NCBI RefSeq assembly: GCF_000717185.1
Contig: NZ_JNYE01000023.1
Span: 1-64,000, forward strand
Direction of reading: 5' to 3'
DNA: 64,000 nt
Source: Kitasatospora phosalacinea
GTDB taxonomy: Bacteria; Actinomycetota; Actinomycetes; Streptomycetales; Streptomycetaceae
Part shown: piece after piece, positions 1 through 7,197 of the stretch
Layout: each line of letters starts with the position of its first letter
Position numbering within the stretch: position 1 is the first letter of the stretch
The notes under the pieces: generated by a model
Database searches by the model: none
What the model was told of the DNA's origin: nothing
The model's input: the letters and a program-made list of their open reading frames with translations, nothing else
Program-made: the position numbers and the translations under genes

Positions 1-178
1 GGTCATCTGGCACAAGATCATCCGGCATATGCAGCACTCTGCCGCCTCGCCCCTCAACTGCCAAGCCCTCGGTCAAACTCATTTTGAAATGACCAGTAAA
101 GAGGGGGTTCTTGATTCCGGACGCCCGACGGCTGCTCGGTCCTCCAACGGGCAAGCGGGTCGTCGGGCTGCTGGGTTC
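1..178. other. Window edge without a recognised gene
   Basis: No convincing coding sequence is visible. Long open frames running through this stretch are high-G+C shadows with no recognisable protein signature. The region lies downstream of the minus-strand 142-aa gene and holds a small AT-richer palindromic stretch near positions 71-94. Confidence 0.5.
71..94. repeat. Short palindrome, possible operator or hairpin
   Basis: GGTCA at 71-75 pairs with TGACC at 90-94, and an inner TCATTT/AAATGA dyad sits at 79-92. This stretch is clearly more AT-rich than its surroundings. It could be a weak terminator for the leftward operon or a regulator site; nothing decides between them. Confidence 0.3.
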
Positions 179-607
179 TCAGGCCACGGGCAGCTCCCAG
201 GACAGACCCGTTCCGCCGGCCACCCGTATCCGGTGACCGGCGAACTCCACCCCGTACACGGCGGGCCTGCCCGCCGCCGCCCACCGCGCGTGCACCGCCT
301 CGGTCTCCGCCCACAGGGCGCGCGAGCTCCACTCGACGGCCTGCGAGCCGTCCGGGGCGACCCCGGCCCGCGAGCCGGCGCCGTCGACGAGCATCACCGC
401 TTCCTCGTCGGTGCCCGGCGCCCGCCAGTGGCGCCGCACCCCGGGCAGCAGGTGGCCGAGTGCCACCCAGAAGCCGCGCTCCGCCGGAACGGGCGAGGCG
501 AGGACCGCGGTGCGGCGGCGGCCCGGCCCGGGCGGCGCGCCCGGCGGCAGCGGCAGCCACCCGGTGGCCCAGGCCGGCAGCTCGGGCGGGGGCGACAGAG
601 TGGTCAT
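179..607 (-). CDS. Hypothetical protein, last gene of the lanthipeptide-side operon
   Basis: A 142-aa protein starting at ATG 607, 60 bp after the stop of the multi-NUDIX gene and on the same strand, so probably co-transcribed. The first third is Pro/Ala-rich. The second half has regularly spaced Trp residues (WSSRALWAETEAVHARW) and ends in a short hydrophobic strand-like stretch. There is no signal peptide or membrane helix. I do not recognise the family. Its position makes it the distal gene of the transcription unit, but nothing in the sequence ties it to lanthipeptide chemistry. It is judged real from its codon bias and operon spacing rather than from homology. Confidence 0.6.
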   Translation of the reverse strand: MTTLSPPPELPAWATGWLPLPPGAPPGPGRRRTAVLASPVPAERGFWVALGHLLPGVRRHWRAPGTDEEAVMLVDGAGSRAGVAPDGSQAVEWSSRALWAETEAVHARWAAAGRPAVYGVEFAGHRIRVAGGTGLSWELPVA

Positions 608-667
608 CGAATCGGGTCTCCGGACAGCAGCGGGTCGGGTGTGCGGCAGCGGCAGGGCGGTCCGGTG

Positions 668-2608
668 TCAGCGGAGGACGTAGGCGGGTACGCCGGTGCG
701 GACCGCGTCCAGGACGGCGAGGGTGAGCTGGGTGCGGCGGGGGTCGGTCCGGGCGGCCAGTTCGTCGCGGGTCAGCAGGACGACTTCGGTGTGCTCGGCG
801 GGGTCGAGGCGGATCCCGGCGAGCTGTGCGGGGGTCAGTGTGCCGCCGTGGAAGGCGAAGCCGACCTTGGCGGGCCAGCCGCCCCCGGGCTGTTCGAAGA
901 CGGTGGCCAGCAGGGGCAGCCGGTCCGGGTCGGGCGGCAGGAGGATGCCGGTCTCCTCGAAGCACTCGCGCACCGCGGTGTGCAGGGGGCTGGGGTCGGT
1001 GAACTCGACGTCGCCGCCCGCCCACTGGAGGCCCTTGGCCGGGTCGGTGGCGCGCAGCAGCACGGCCTTGCCGTCCTGGGTGGTGAAGAAGACGGAGCCC
1101 CACATCGGGGCGGCGGGGATGGTGGGCAGGTAGGCGGGCAGCGGCCGGTGCCCGGGCAGGGCGGGCGGCGGCGCGGTGTGGCGCCGGATCAGGTCCGCTT
1201 CGTGGGCGGCGATCGGCTCCGGCAGGTCGGAGGGCAGGACCCAGCGGTGCTGGTCGTGCTCGGGCGACAGCCGCACCTCCCGGGGGTGGTCGAGGTGGGC
1301 GGCGATCACGAACGCGCGGGTGCGGGCTCCACGCGAGTTGGTGTAGTCCTCGAAGCCGAGGTAGGCGGTGACGCGGACGTGCGCGATGCCTGCCTCCTCG
1401 TCCAGCTCACGCAGTCCGGCCGCGACGAGGTCCTCGCCCGGTTCCGTTCCGCCGCCGGGCGGCTCCCACAGCCCCGCCTGCAGGGCGCCGGGCGCGCGGC
1501 GCAGCAGCAGGACGCGCCCGTTCGGGTCGGTGAGCAGGACGCTGCTGGAGGTGCGTTCAATGCCCTCCGCCCGGGCCCGGTCGAGCGGGTCGAAGGCTGG
1601 GCGTGCGTCGGGCCGGGTTCGGGGCGCGGGCGGTCGCGTGGCGGCGTGCTCCTGGAGGAGGTGGCGGGTGGAGTCGCGCAGGTGGATGCGGTGCAGGTCG
1701 TCGGGGCGGAACCAGTGCACGAGGACGCCCTCGCGCAGGTCCGCGGTGTCGGGGTGGCCGTCCCAGCGGGCGGTGAAGATCTGGATCGGGACGGCCAGAC
1801 CGCGGCGGTCGGTGGTCCACTCGACGGTCAGCGGCTCGACCGCACCGAGGTGCAGCCCGGGGACTTCCTCGGCGAGTTCGCGTCGCAGCGTCGCTTCGGT
1901 CGTGTCGTCGCCCGCCTCCCGGCCGCCGCCGAGCAGACTCCACTCACCAGGCGCCCAGATATGTGCGAAATTGTCGCGCAGGTGCAGCAGGTACTCACCG
2001 CGGCCGTTGTGGACGACGGCAGAGGCGTTCACCGGCTCGGGCCGACCGGTCAGGCCCGCAGCCAGGAGCTTGGCGCGCAGCTCGGGCGAGGAGGTCTCGG
2101 CGAGCAGGCGCCACTCGGCCCCGGTGACCTCCGCCCCCTGGAGGCTGACGGGTGACAGCTGGCTGTCGGCGAGGTAGAAGACGAAGCGGAAGTCGTAGTG
2201 CCGGTGAGCGCCTTCGCCCTTGTCCGGGTTCGCGTCGATCTCATTGACGTCGATGTCCACGGGAGCGTCCAGCAGCTCCGGCGTCAGGCAGAGCGCCCTG
2301 GGTGGGATTCCGACTTCCTCGGCGACTTCGCGGACCGCGGTCGCCAGCAGGCTCCCGTCGGCGGGTTCGCCGTGGCCGCCCGGGCACAGCACCAGCCCCG
2401 TGGCCCGGTGGTGAATGTGCAGGACGCGCAGGTCGCGGTCGACGACGACGCCGCTGCAGGTGACGTGTGCGGGCAGCGTGGCGCGGCTGGTTGGTTCAGG
2501 CGCGGTGGCCAGCAGGTCCAGCAGCGGCTGGAGCCGGGCGCGTTCACCGGGGTGGCGCTGGAGGTAGGCGAGGGTCGTTGCGGCGATCTCCGCGGGGGTG
2601 GCAGGCAA
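668..2608 (-). CDS. Four-domain NUDIX hydrolase fusion
   Basis: A 646-aa protein made of four NUDIX domains in tandem, with boxes near residues 77-101, 227-252, 385-408 and 531-555. Ordinary NUDIX hydrolases have one domain and cleave nucleoside diphosphates linked to another group. Box 3 (GGGTEPGE...RELDEEAGI) fits the canonical GX5EX7REUXEEXGU pattern. Boxes 1 and 4 have Asp at the first Glu position and one extra residue before RE, and box 2 reads RRELAEEVPGL. The domains have probably specialised, perhaps with one main catalytic centre. The TTG start at 2608 is chosen because GGAG lies about 8 nt upstream. It follows the 394-aa helical protein by 62 bp in the same operon. The substrate is unknown. 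Confidence 0.85.
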   Translation of the reverse strand: MPATPAEIAATTLAYLQRHPGERARLQPLLDLLATAPEPTSRATLPAHVTCSGVVVDRDLRVLHIHHRATGLVLCPGGHGEPADGSLLATAVREVAEEVGIPPRALCLTPELLDAPVDIDVNEIDANPDKGEGAHRHYDFRFVFYLADSQLSPVSLQGAEVTGAEWRLLAETSSPELRAKLLAAGLTGRPEPVNASAVVHNGRGEYLLHLRDNFAHIWAPGEWSLLGGGREAGDDTTEATLRRELAEEVPGLHLGAVEPLTVEWTTDRRGLAVPIQIFTARWDGHPDTADLREGVLVHWFRPDDLHRIHLRDSTRHLLQEHAATRPPAPRTRPDARPAFDPLDRARAEGIERTSSSVLLTDPNGRVLLLRRAPGALQAGLWEPPGGGTEPGEDLVAAGLRELDEEAGIAHVRVTAYLGFEDYTNSRGARTRAFVIAAHLDHPREVRLSPEHDQHRWVLPSDLPEPIAAHEADLIRRHTAPPPALPGHRPLPAYLPTIPAAPMWGSVFFTTQDGKAVLLRATDPAKGLQWAGGDVEFTDPSPLHTAVRECFEETGILLPPDPDRLPLLATVFEQPGGGWPAKVGFAFHGGTLTPAQLAGIRLDPAEHTEVVLLTRDELAARTDPRRTQLTLAVLDAVRTGVPAYVLR

Positions 2609-2670
2609 ATCGGGGCTCCGAATCCGGTGTCACGGGACGGACCGGCCGCGTCGGCCGTGGACGGCAAGTC

Positions 2671-3855
2671 TCAGTACTCCAAGGCGTGTTCAGTGCTCGA
2701 CGGGAGTGCTCGGGGGTCCGATGGTCGGGCATCGGACGGGCGCCGTTCAAGCGGGTCGCTTCCGGGCGTGCCCGGGTCGAAGGGTGCGTTTTCGAGCACC
2801 CCGGCAGCACCGTCCACCGCGGTATCCAGCTGCCTACGGACCTTCTCGGGCATGCTGCGGCTTCCCAGCGCGCAGGCGGCGAGAGCCTGTTCGAGGGCGG
2901 TTGCCTGCTCGGCGTCCAGGGCGGCGCGAGCGCCAGGATGGGCGAGGAGGTCGCGCAGGGCGTAGCCGTCGCCTGTTTCATTCGTTCGACTGATGATGGA
3001 TCGAACGAGGTTTCGGGCAACCGACGCGCCGGACGGCATGGTGTCGAGGACGGTGAGGGCGAGGCGGGTGGTGAACACCGCGAGGCCGTCGCCCGGTTCG
3101 AGGTCGGTCCACAGGTCGGCGGCGTGGTCGGCGGCGTGCTGGTCGCCGGGGCGGCACAGGGCGGTGAGGGCGGCGGTGACGGCGTCCTCCCAGGGGGCGC
3201 CGGGTTCGGTGTCGTGCAGGAGGGCGAGGGCGGCGGGGTGGTCGCCGGTGGTGGCGGCGGCGAGGACGGCGGTCTGGCGGCCGTCGAGGAGGCGGCGGCC
3301 GATGCCGCGGTGCTCCTTGAGATGGTGCAGGGCGTCCTGCCAGCGGCCGGCGGCGGTGAGGGCGCGGGTGCCGTCGGCGAGGACGACCCGCCAGAGCCAC
3401 TGGCGGGCTTCGTTGCGTTGCTGGTCGGTTGCGGTGAGGCGGGCGGGGACGGTGATGCCGTCGAGGGTGGTTTCGGTGGCGGTGGTGACGGCGCGGTAGA
3501 GGTCGAGGAGGAGTTGGTGGCCGTGTCGGTGGCGGCCGGCGCGCAGGTGGAGGCGGGCGAGGTTGACGAGGGGTTCCAGGCCGCGGATGGCGCCCGCCGA
3601 GGTCAGGGGGCCGCGGGTGAGGTGGAGGGTGGCGTGGCGGTGGCACAGGGCGCGGGCGTCGGCGGGCAGGTCGAGGTCGGAGGCGAGGAGGGCGGCCTGG
3701 TTGAGGACGGTGGAGGCGAGGCCCGCGTCGTTCTGCCGGGCGGCCGTGTCGGCCAGCTCGGTGAGCCGGCCGACACGGGCGTTCAGGAGCAGGCACGCGG
3801 GCCGGATCCTGGGGACCAGTGGGAAGCGCTGGGCGGTGGGTCCGGTCGGGTGCAC
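2671..3855 (-). CDS. Helical repeat (TPR-like) protein of the lanthipeptide operon
   Basis: A 394-aa, almost wholly alpha-helical Ala/Leu-rich protein with TPR-like spacing (for example ALTAAGRWQDALHHLKEHRG) and no recognisable catalytic motif. The same frame stays open far upstream, but that part only overlaps the methyltransferase gene and looks like shadow. The GTG start at 3855, five bases after the methyltransferase stop, is therefore chosen. The tail is rich in Pro, Ser and Arg. The tight spacing indicates translational coupling with the modification enzymes. A scaffolding or regulatory role is possible, but no function can be read from the sequence. Confidence 0.7.
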   Translation of the reverse strand: MHPTGPTAQRFPLVPRIRPACLLLNARVGRLTELADTAARQNDAGLASTVLNQAALLASDLDLPADARALCHRHATLHLTRGPLTSAGAIRGLEPLVNLARLHLRAGRHRHGHQLLLDLYRAVTTATETTLDGITVPARLTATDQQRNEARQWLWRVVLADGTRALTAAGRWQDALHHLKEHRGIGRRLLDGRQTAVLAAATTGDHPAALALLHDTEPGAPWEDAVTAALTALCRPGDQHAADHAADLWTDLEPGDGLAVFTTRLALTVLDTMPSGASVARNLVRSIISRTNETGDGYALRDLLAHPGARAALDAEQATALEQALAACALGSRSMPEKVRRQLDTAVDGAAGVLENAPFDPGTPGSDPLERRPSDARPSDPRALPSSTEHALEY

Positions 3856-3860
3856 GGCGG

Positions 3861-5930
3861 CTACTGCCAGGTGACGGTGATCGGGTGGCGGGGGCGCTCC
3901 AGGACGAAGCGTCCGGCGGCCGGGTCGGCGGTGGGCGGGGTGTCGGGCAGGGCGATGCGCGGGGTGCGGTCGCGGAAGTTCGTGTCCCAGGTGCGGATCT
4001 GCTGGGAGACGAGGTCGGCGAGGGCGGCGGCGTCGGGGCCGTGGCCGATCACGCCGGTCTCGTAGGTCTTGCGGCCCTCGGCGGTGGGCTCGCCGGGGCG
4101 CAGGGTGAGGTAGGCCAGGGAGGCGCCCTGGACGGTGGCCATGGCGCCCCAGCCGAACATCGGCGCGGCGGTGCCGCGTTCGCGCGCGGCGGCGCTGACG
4201 GCCATCCGCAGCAGGGAGTTGGGCAGGGTCAGGGCGAGGAACAGGTCCTGGTACTCGTAGGTGGTGCCGCCGGGGATGGTGACTCCGGTCCAGGTTTCGT
4301 GGCGCGGGGTGTCGAGGACGCCGGACAGCAGGGTGGCGTCGGCGCTCTGGTCCTTGTGGACCTGGAGGGTGACGGCGCCGTCCCCGGTGAGGTCGATGGT
4401 GCGGCGGGCGTCGTCCATGCTGCCGCGCAGCGGCATGAAGACGGCGAGCTGGTCGTCGACGGACACCCAGGCGTCTGCGGAGCGTTCGAAGGCGATGGTG
4501 CGGGAAGCGGTGCCGCGCAGGCGCAGCGGCAGGACGATCCGGCCGCCCGGCTTGACCTGCTCCAGCCACGGGGTGGGCATTTCGCTGGTGCTGACGGTGG
4601 CGATGATCCGGTCGTAGGGGGCGCCGCCCGGGTGGCCGAGGGCGCCGTCGCCGAGCAGCGCTTCGACGTTGGTGGTTCCGGCGGCGGCGAGGTGCTTGCG
4701 GGCGCCGTCGACCAGGTCCTCGTCGACGTCGACGGTGGTCACGCGGCCCGTGGGGCCGACGATGTGCCCGAGGTAGGCGGCGTTGACGCCGGTGCCCGCG
4801 CCGGCTTCGAAGATGCGCTCGCCGGGCTGGGCGGCGAGCTGTTCGAGCATCAGGGCGACGATGGCGGGCTGGGAGGCGGCGCTGATCTGCGCGCCGGAGC
4901 CGTCGGCCTTGGTGTAGACGGGGTTGTCGGCGTACGCGGTCGGCAGGGGGAAGCCGGGCAGGAAGTGCTCGCGGGCGACGGCGCGGAAGGCGTTCTCCAC
5001 CGGGGCGGTGCGGATCGCGTGCTGGTCGAGCAGGCGGTTGGTGAGGGCGTCGCGCAGCAGCTCGGCGGATCCGGTTTGGTTGCTGAGGGTAGTCATGTGG
5101 GTGACCTTAGGGGTTGGGGTGTGGGTGGTGGCCGAGGGCGCGGGGCCCTCGTCGGAGTGGAAGACGGCGTCCAACGCCCGTGCGGCGAGGGCTGCTTGGT
5201 GATCGGTGGGCAGTCCGGCGCGGTTGGCGTGGAAGAGGAGGTGGTGGGCGAGGACGGCGCGCAGCCCGCGGGCCAGGCGGCCTTCGCGGGCGAGGCGGGC
5301 GAGGTCCTGTCCGGCCTGCTCGAAGGCGTCGACCCAGGCGGTGTGGTCGGCGAGCGGCGCGTCGTGGTGGGTGAGGGCGCGGGTGTTCAGGCGCATCAGG
5401 TGCCCGGTGGCGGCCGCCTGGCGGGCCGCCTGTTCGGGGGCCGTGGGCGTGGGGGTGTCGCGGAGTTCGGCGAACTTGGCCCAGACGTCGCCCTGTTCGT
5501 ACTGGTCGAGGCCCGCGGCGCGGAGCATGGCGGAGACCAGGACGGTGAAGGTCTCGGCCCGGCCGAGGGCGGGCGGTCCGGGCTGTGCGGCGCGGGTGAG
5601 CAGGTGGCGGCTGTCGGTGTGGAAGAGGCGGTGGGCGACGTCCATGGCCGCGGGGCCGCCGAAGGCTGTGGTCTCCGGCTCGTAGACCACGGTGGCCCAG
5701 CCGGTGAGGAGCCCCGTCTCGGTGAGGTTGTGCAAGAGCGCGGTGACGGCGGGGACGGGGGCGTCGGCGCGGTAGCGCAGCCGCAGCCCGGCCTTGCGCA
5801 TGTACCACCAGCCCTCCAGCTCGCCGGAGTCCTGGGCGAAGGCGAGGACGGGGGCGAGGCGGTGGGCGGCGGTCTGCTCGACGGTGGCGGGGTCGGCGAA
5901 GGCGAGGTCGTGCTGGATCCAGGTGGTCAT
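3861..5930 (-). CDS. FxLD-system fusion: thiopeptide-type bacteriocin domain plus protein isoaspartate-type methyltransferase
   Basis: A 689-aa two-part protein. Residues 1 to about 260 resemble the thiopeptide-type bacteriocin biosynthesis (LanB C-terminal-like) domain, seen in WWYMRKAGLRLRYR and the helical C-part ending in LAHHLLFHANRAGL. Residues 279 to the end form a PCMT-like SAM methyltransferase, with motif I (FEAGAGTGVNAAYLG) near residue 375, of the kind named 'methyltransferase, FxLD system'. In related lanthipeptide clusters such enzymes methylate an Asp, which closes to aspartimide and can become isoAsp. The precursor here has an Asp-Gly pair that could be the target; that link is inference. 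Met279 has an AAGGT-like site upstream, so a separate 411-aa methyltransferase might also be made. The gene starts 13 bp after the lanC stop. Confidence 0.88.
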   Translation of the reverse strand: MTTWIQHDLAFADPATVEQTAAHRLAPVLAFAQDSGELEGWWYMRKAGLRLRYRADAPVPAVTALLHNLTETGLLTGWATVVYEPETTAFGGPAAMDVAHRLFHTDSRHLLTRAAQPGPPALGRAETFTVLVSAMLRAAGLDQYEQGDVWAKFAELRDTPTPTAPEQAARQAAATGHLMRLNTRALTHHDAPLADHTAWVDAFEQAGQDLARLAREGRLARGLRAVLAHHLLFHANRAGLPTDHQAALAARALDAVFHSDEGPAPSATTHTPTPKVTHMTTLSNQTGSAELLRDALTNRLLDQHAIRTAPVENAFRAVAREHFLPGFPLPTAYADNPVYTKADGSGAQISAASQPAIVALMLEQLAAQPGERIFEAGAGTGVNAAYLGHIVGPTGRVTTVDVDEDLVDGARKHLAAAGTTNVEALLGDGALGHPGGAPYDRIIATVSTSEMPTPWLEQVKPGGRIVLPLRLRGTASRTIAFERSADAWVSVDDQLAVFMPLRGSMDDARRTIDLTGDGAVTLQVHKDQSADATLLSGVLDTPRHETWTGVTIPGGTTYEYQDLFLALTLPNSLLRMAVSAAARERGTAAPMFGWGAMATVQGASLAYLTLRPGEPTAEGRKTYETGVIGHGPDAAALADLVSQQIRTWDTNFRDRTPRIALPDTPPTADPAAGRFVLERPRHPITVTWQ

Positions 5931-5943
5931 CGGTCGTCCTTGG

Positions 5944-7197
5944 TCAGGCGGTCAGGAGGCAGGAGTCCCAGCCGGTGGTAGGGGCGGTGCCGGTGGCGGG
6001 GGCGAGCAGGGCGAGTGCGGTGCCCGCGGCGCCTTCCAGCAGGGCGGGCCCCGCGGTGTCGAGCAGGTGCCGGGCCTGGCGGTCGGGGTCGGTGCGCGGC
6101 GGGTGGGCGGTGTCCAGCAGGAGTGCGGTGGCGGCCCGCAGCCGGGCAGCGCCCGGCGGGTCGGCGTCGGCGGCGGCCCGGTGGGCGATGTGGGCGAGCC
6201 CGGCTAAGCCGTGGCAGGCGGACAGGTCGGTGGTCGCCGCCAGCGCGGCGGTGTTGCTCAGCGCGGAGGCGAGCGCGTCCTCGGCCGTGTGACGCAGCCG
6301 CTGGTCGTCGAGGGCGAGGGCGGCGAGCTGCTGGGCACGGGCGACACCGGCGGTGCCGTAGCACCAACTCGGGCGCTGCGCGGACAGCTTGAGCCCCGGG
6401 CGTAGGTGATTGCGGGTGGTCCAGTAGGGCCAGGTGTGACCGCTGCGCCGGCGCTCCAACCAGGCCAGCACGGTGCGGATCGCCTCCTGCTGTCCGGGCA
6501 CCTCCATTCCCGAGCACAGGGCGAGGGAGAGCAGGGCGAGGGGTCCGGCGATGCCGTGGGCGAGGCCGTTGTTGCCGTGCCCGCCGGGGAAGCGTGCGTC
6601 TGGTTTCCCGGAGGGCCCGTCGGGGGTCCACCAGCCCGGCAGCACGTCGCCGCCGTCCTTGGTGTCCTCGGTGAGCCGGACCAGGCAGGCCAGCACCTCC
6701 CGCAGGGCTCGGCCGCCGCTTTCGCGGCGCAGCAAGAGGGAGCCGAGGCCGGCCAGGCCGCGGATGGTGTCGAACTCGGCGAGCGCCGGGAGGTCGCCGC
6801 GGGCGAGGCGGGCCCGGGCCTGCGCGCAGCGGTGCAGGGCGTCCTCCGCAGCGGCCCGGTCGAGGTGGGCGAGGGCGGTCCGGTAAGCGCCGGGGCGGGC
6901 GCGGGCTGCGCAGTCGAGGGCGTGGGTGAGCGCGGGGGCGCCGTAGTAGAGGTAGCTGTCCGGGCCGCGGGTGACGGGGCCGGAGGACGCGACCGACAGC
7001 CACGCGGCAGCGGTCTCCCACCGGCCCCGGCCGGTGGCGGCCCGTTCGACGTGCAGCAGGGCGATGCCGGGTGCGCCGTGGGCGAGGGACTGGCGCCAGG
7101 ACGGGTGTGCCGTCCAGGTGCTGGGCAGGGCGGCTGGGTCGGCGAGCAGCTCGGCGATCCGGTCCGACAGGTGCAGCGCGGGGTGCGGGGTGTTCAC
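5944..7197 (-). CDS. lanC: Lanthionine synthetase C (LanC-type cyclase)
   Basis: A 417-aa cyclase that catalyses Michael addition of Cys thiols to dehydroalanine or dehydrobutyrine, forming the thioether rings. Zinc ligands of the family are visible: Cys279 in SWCYGTAG and Cys328-His329 in ACHGLAG. The LanC repeat signatures GHGNNGLAHGIAG and LLEGAAGTALALL are also present, and the length is normal for LanC. It starts at ATG 7197, overlapping the end of lanB by 4 bp, so the two are translationally coupled. The fused methyltransferase gene follows 13 bp downstream. Confidence 0.95.
   Translation of the reverse strand: MNTPHPALHLSDRIAELLADPAALPSTWTAHPSWRQSLAHGAPGIALLHVERAATGRGRWETAAAWLSVASSGPVTRGPDSYLYYGAPALTHALDCAARARPGAYRTALAHLDRAAAEDALHRCAQARARLARGDLPALAEFDTIRGLAGLGSLLLRRESGGRALREVLACLVRLTEDTKDGGDVLPGWWTPDGPSGKPDARFPGGHGNNGLAHGIAGPLALLSLALCSGMEVPGQQEAIRTVLAWLERRRSGHTWPYWTTRNHLRPGLKLSAQRPSWCYGTAGVARAQQLAALALDDQRLRHTAEDALASALSNTAALAATTDLSACHGLAGLAHIAHRAAADADPPGAARLRAATALLLDTAHPPRTDPDRQARHLLDTAGPALLEGAAGTALALLAPATGTAPTTGWDSCLLTA

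Noticed and set aside
29..2155. 708-codon plus-strand open frame
   Set aside because: Antisense to the four-NUDIX gene; composition is Gly/Arg/Ala shadow without any domain, while the minus strand has clear NUDIX boxes.
2671..4569. Full 632-codon version of the helical protein
   Set aside because: The first about 238 codons overlap the methyltransferase gene and show no protein-like pattern; a GTG five bases after the methyltransferase stop gives a natural start.
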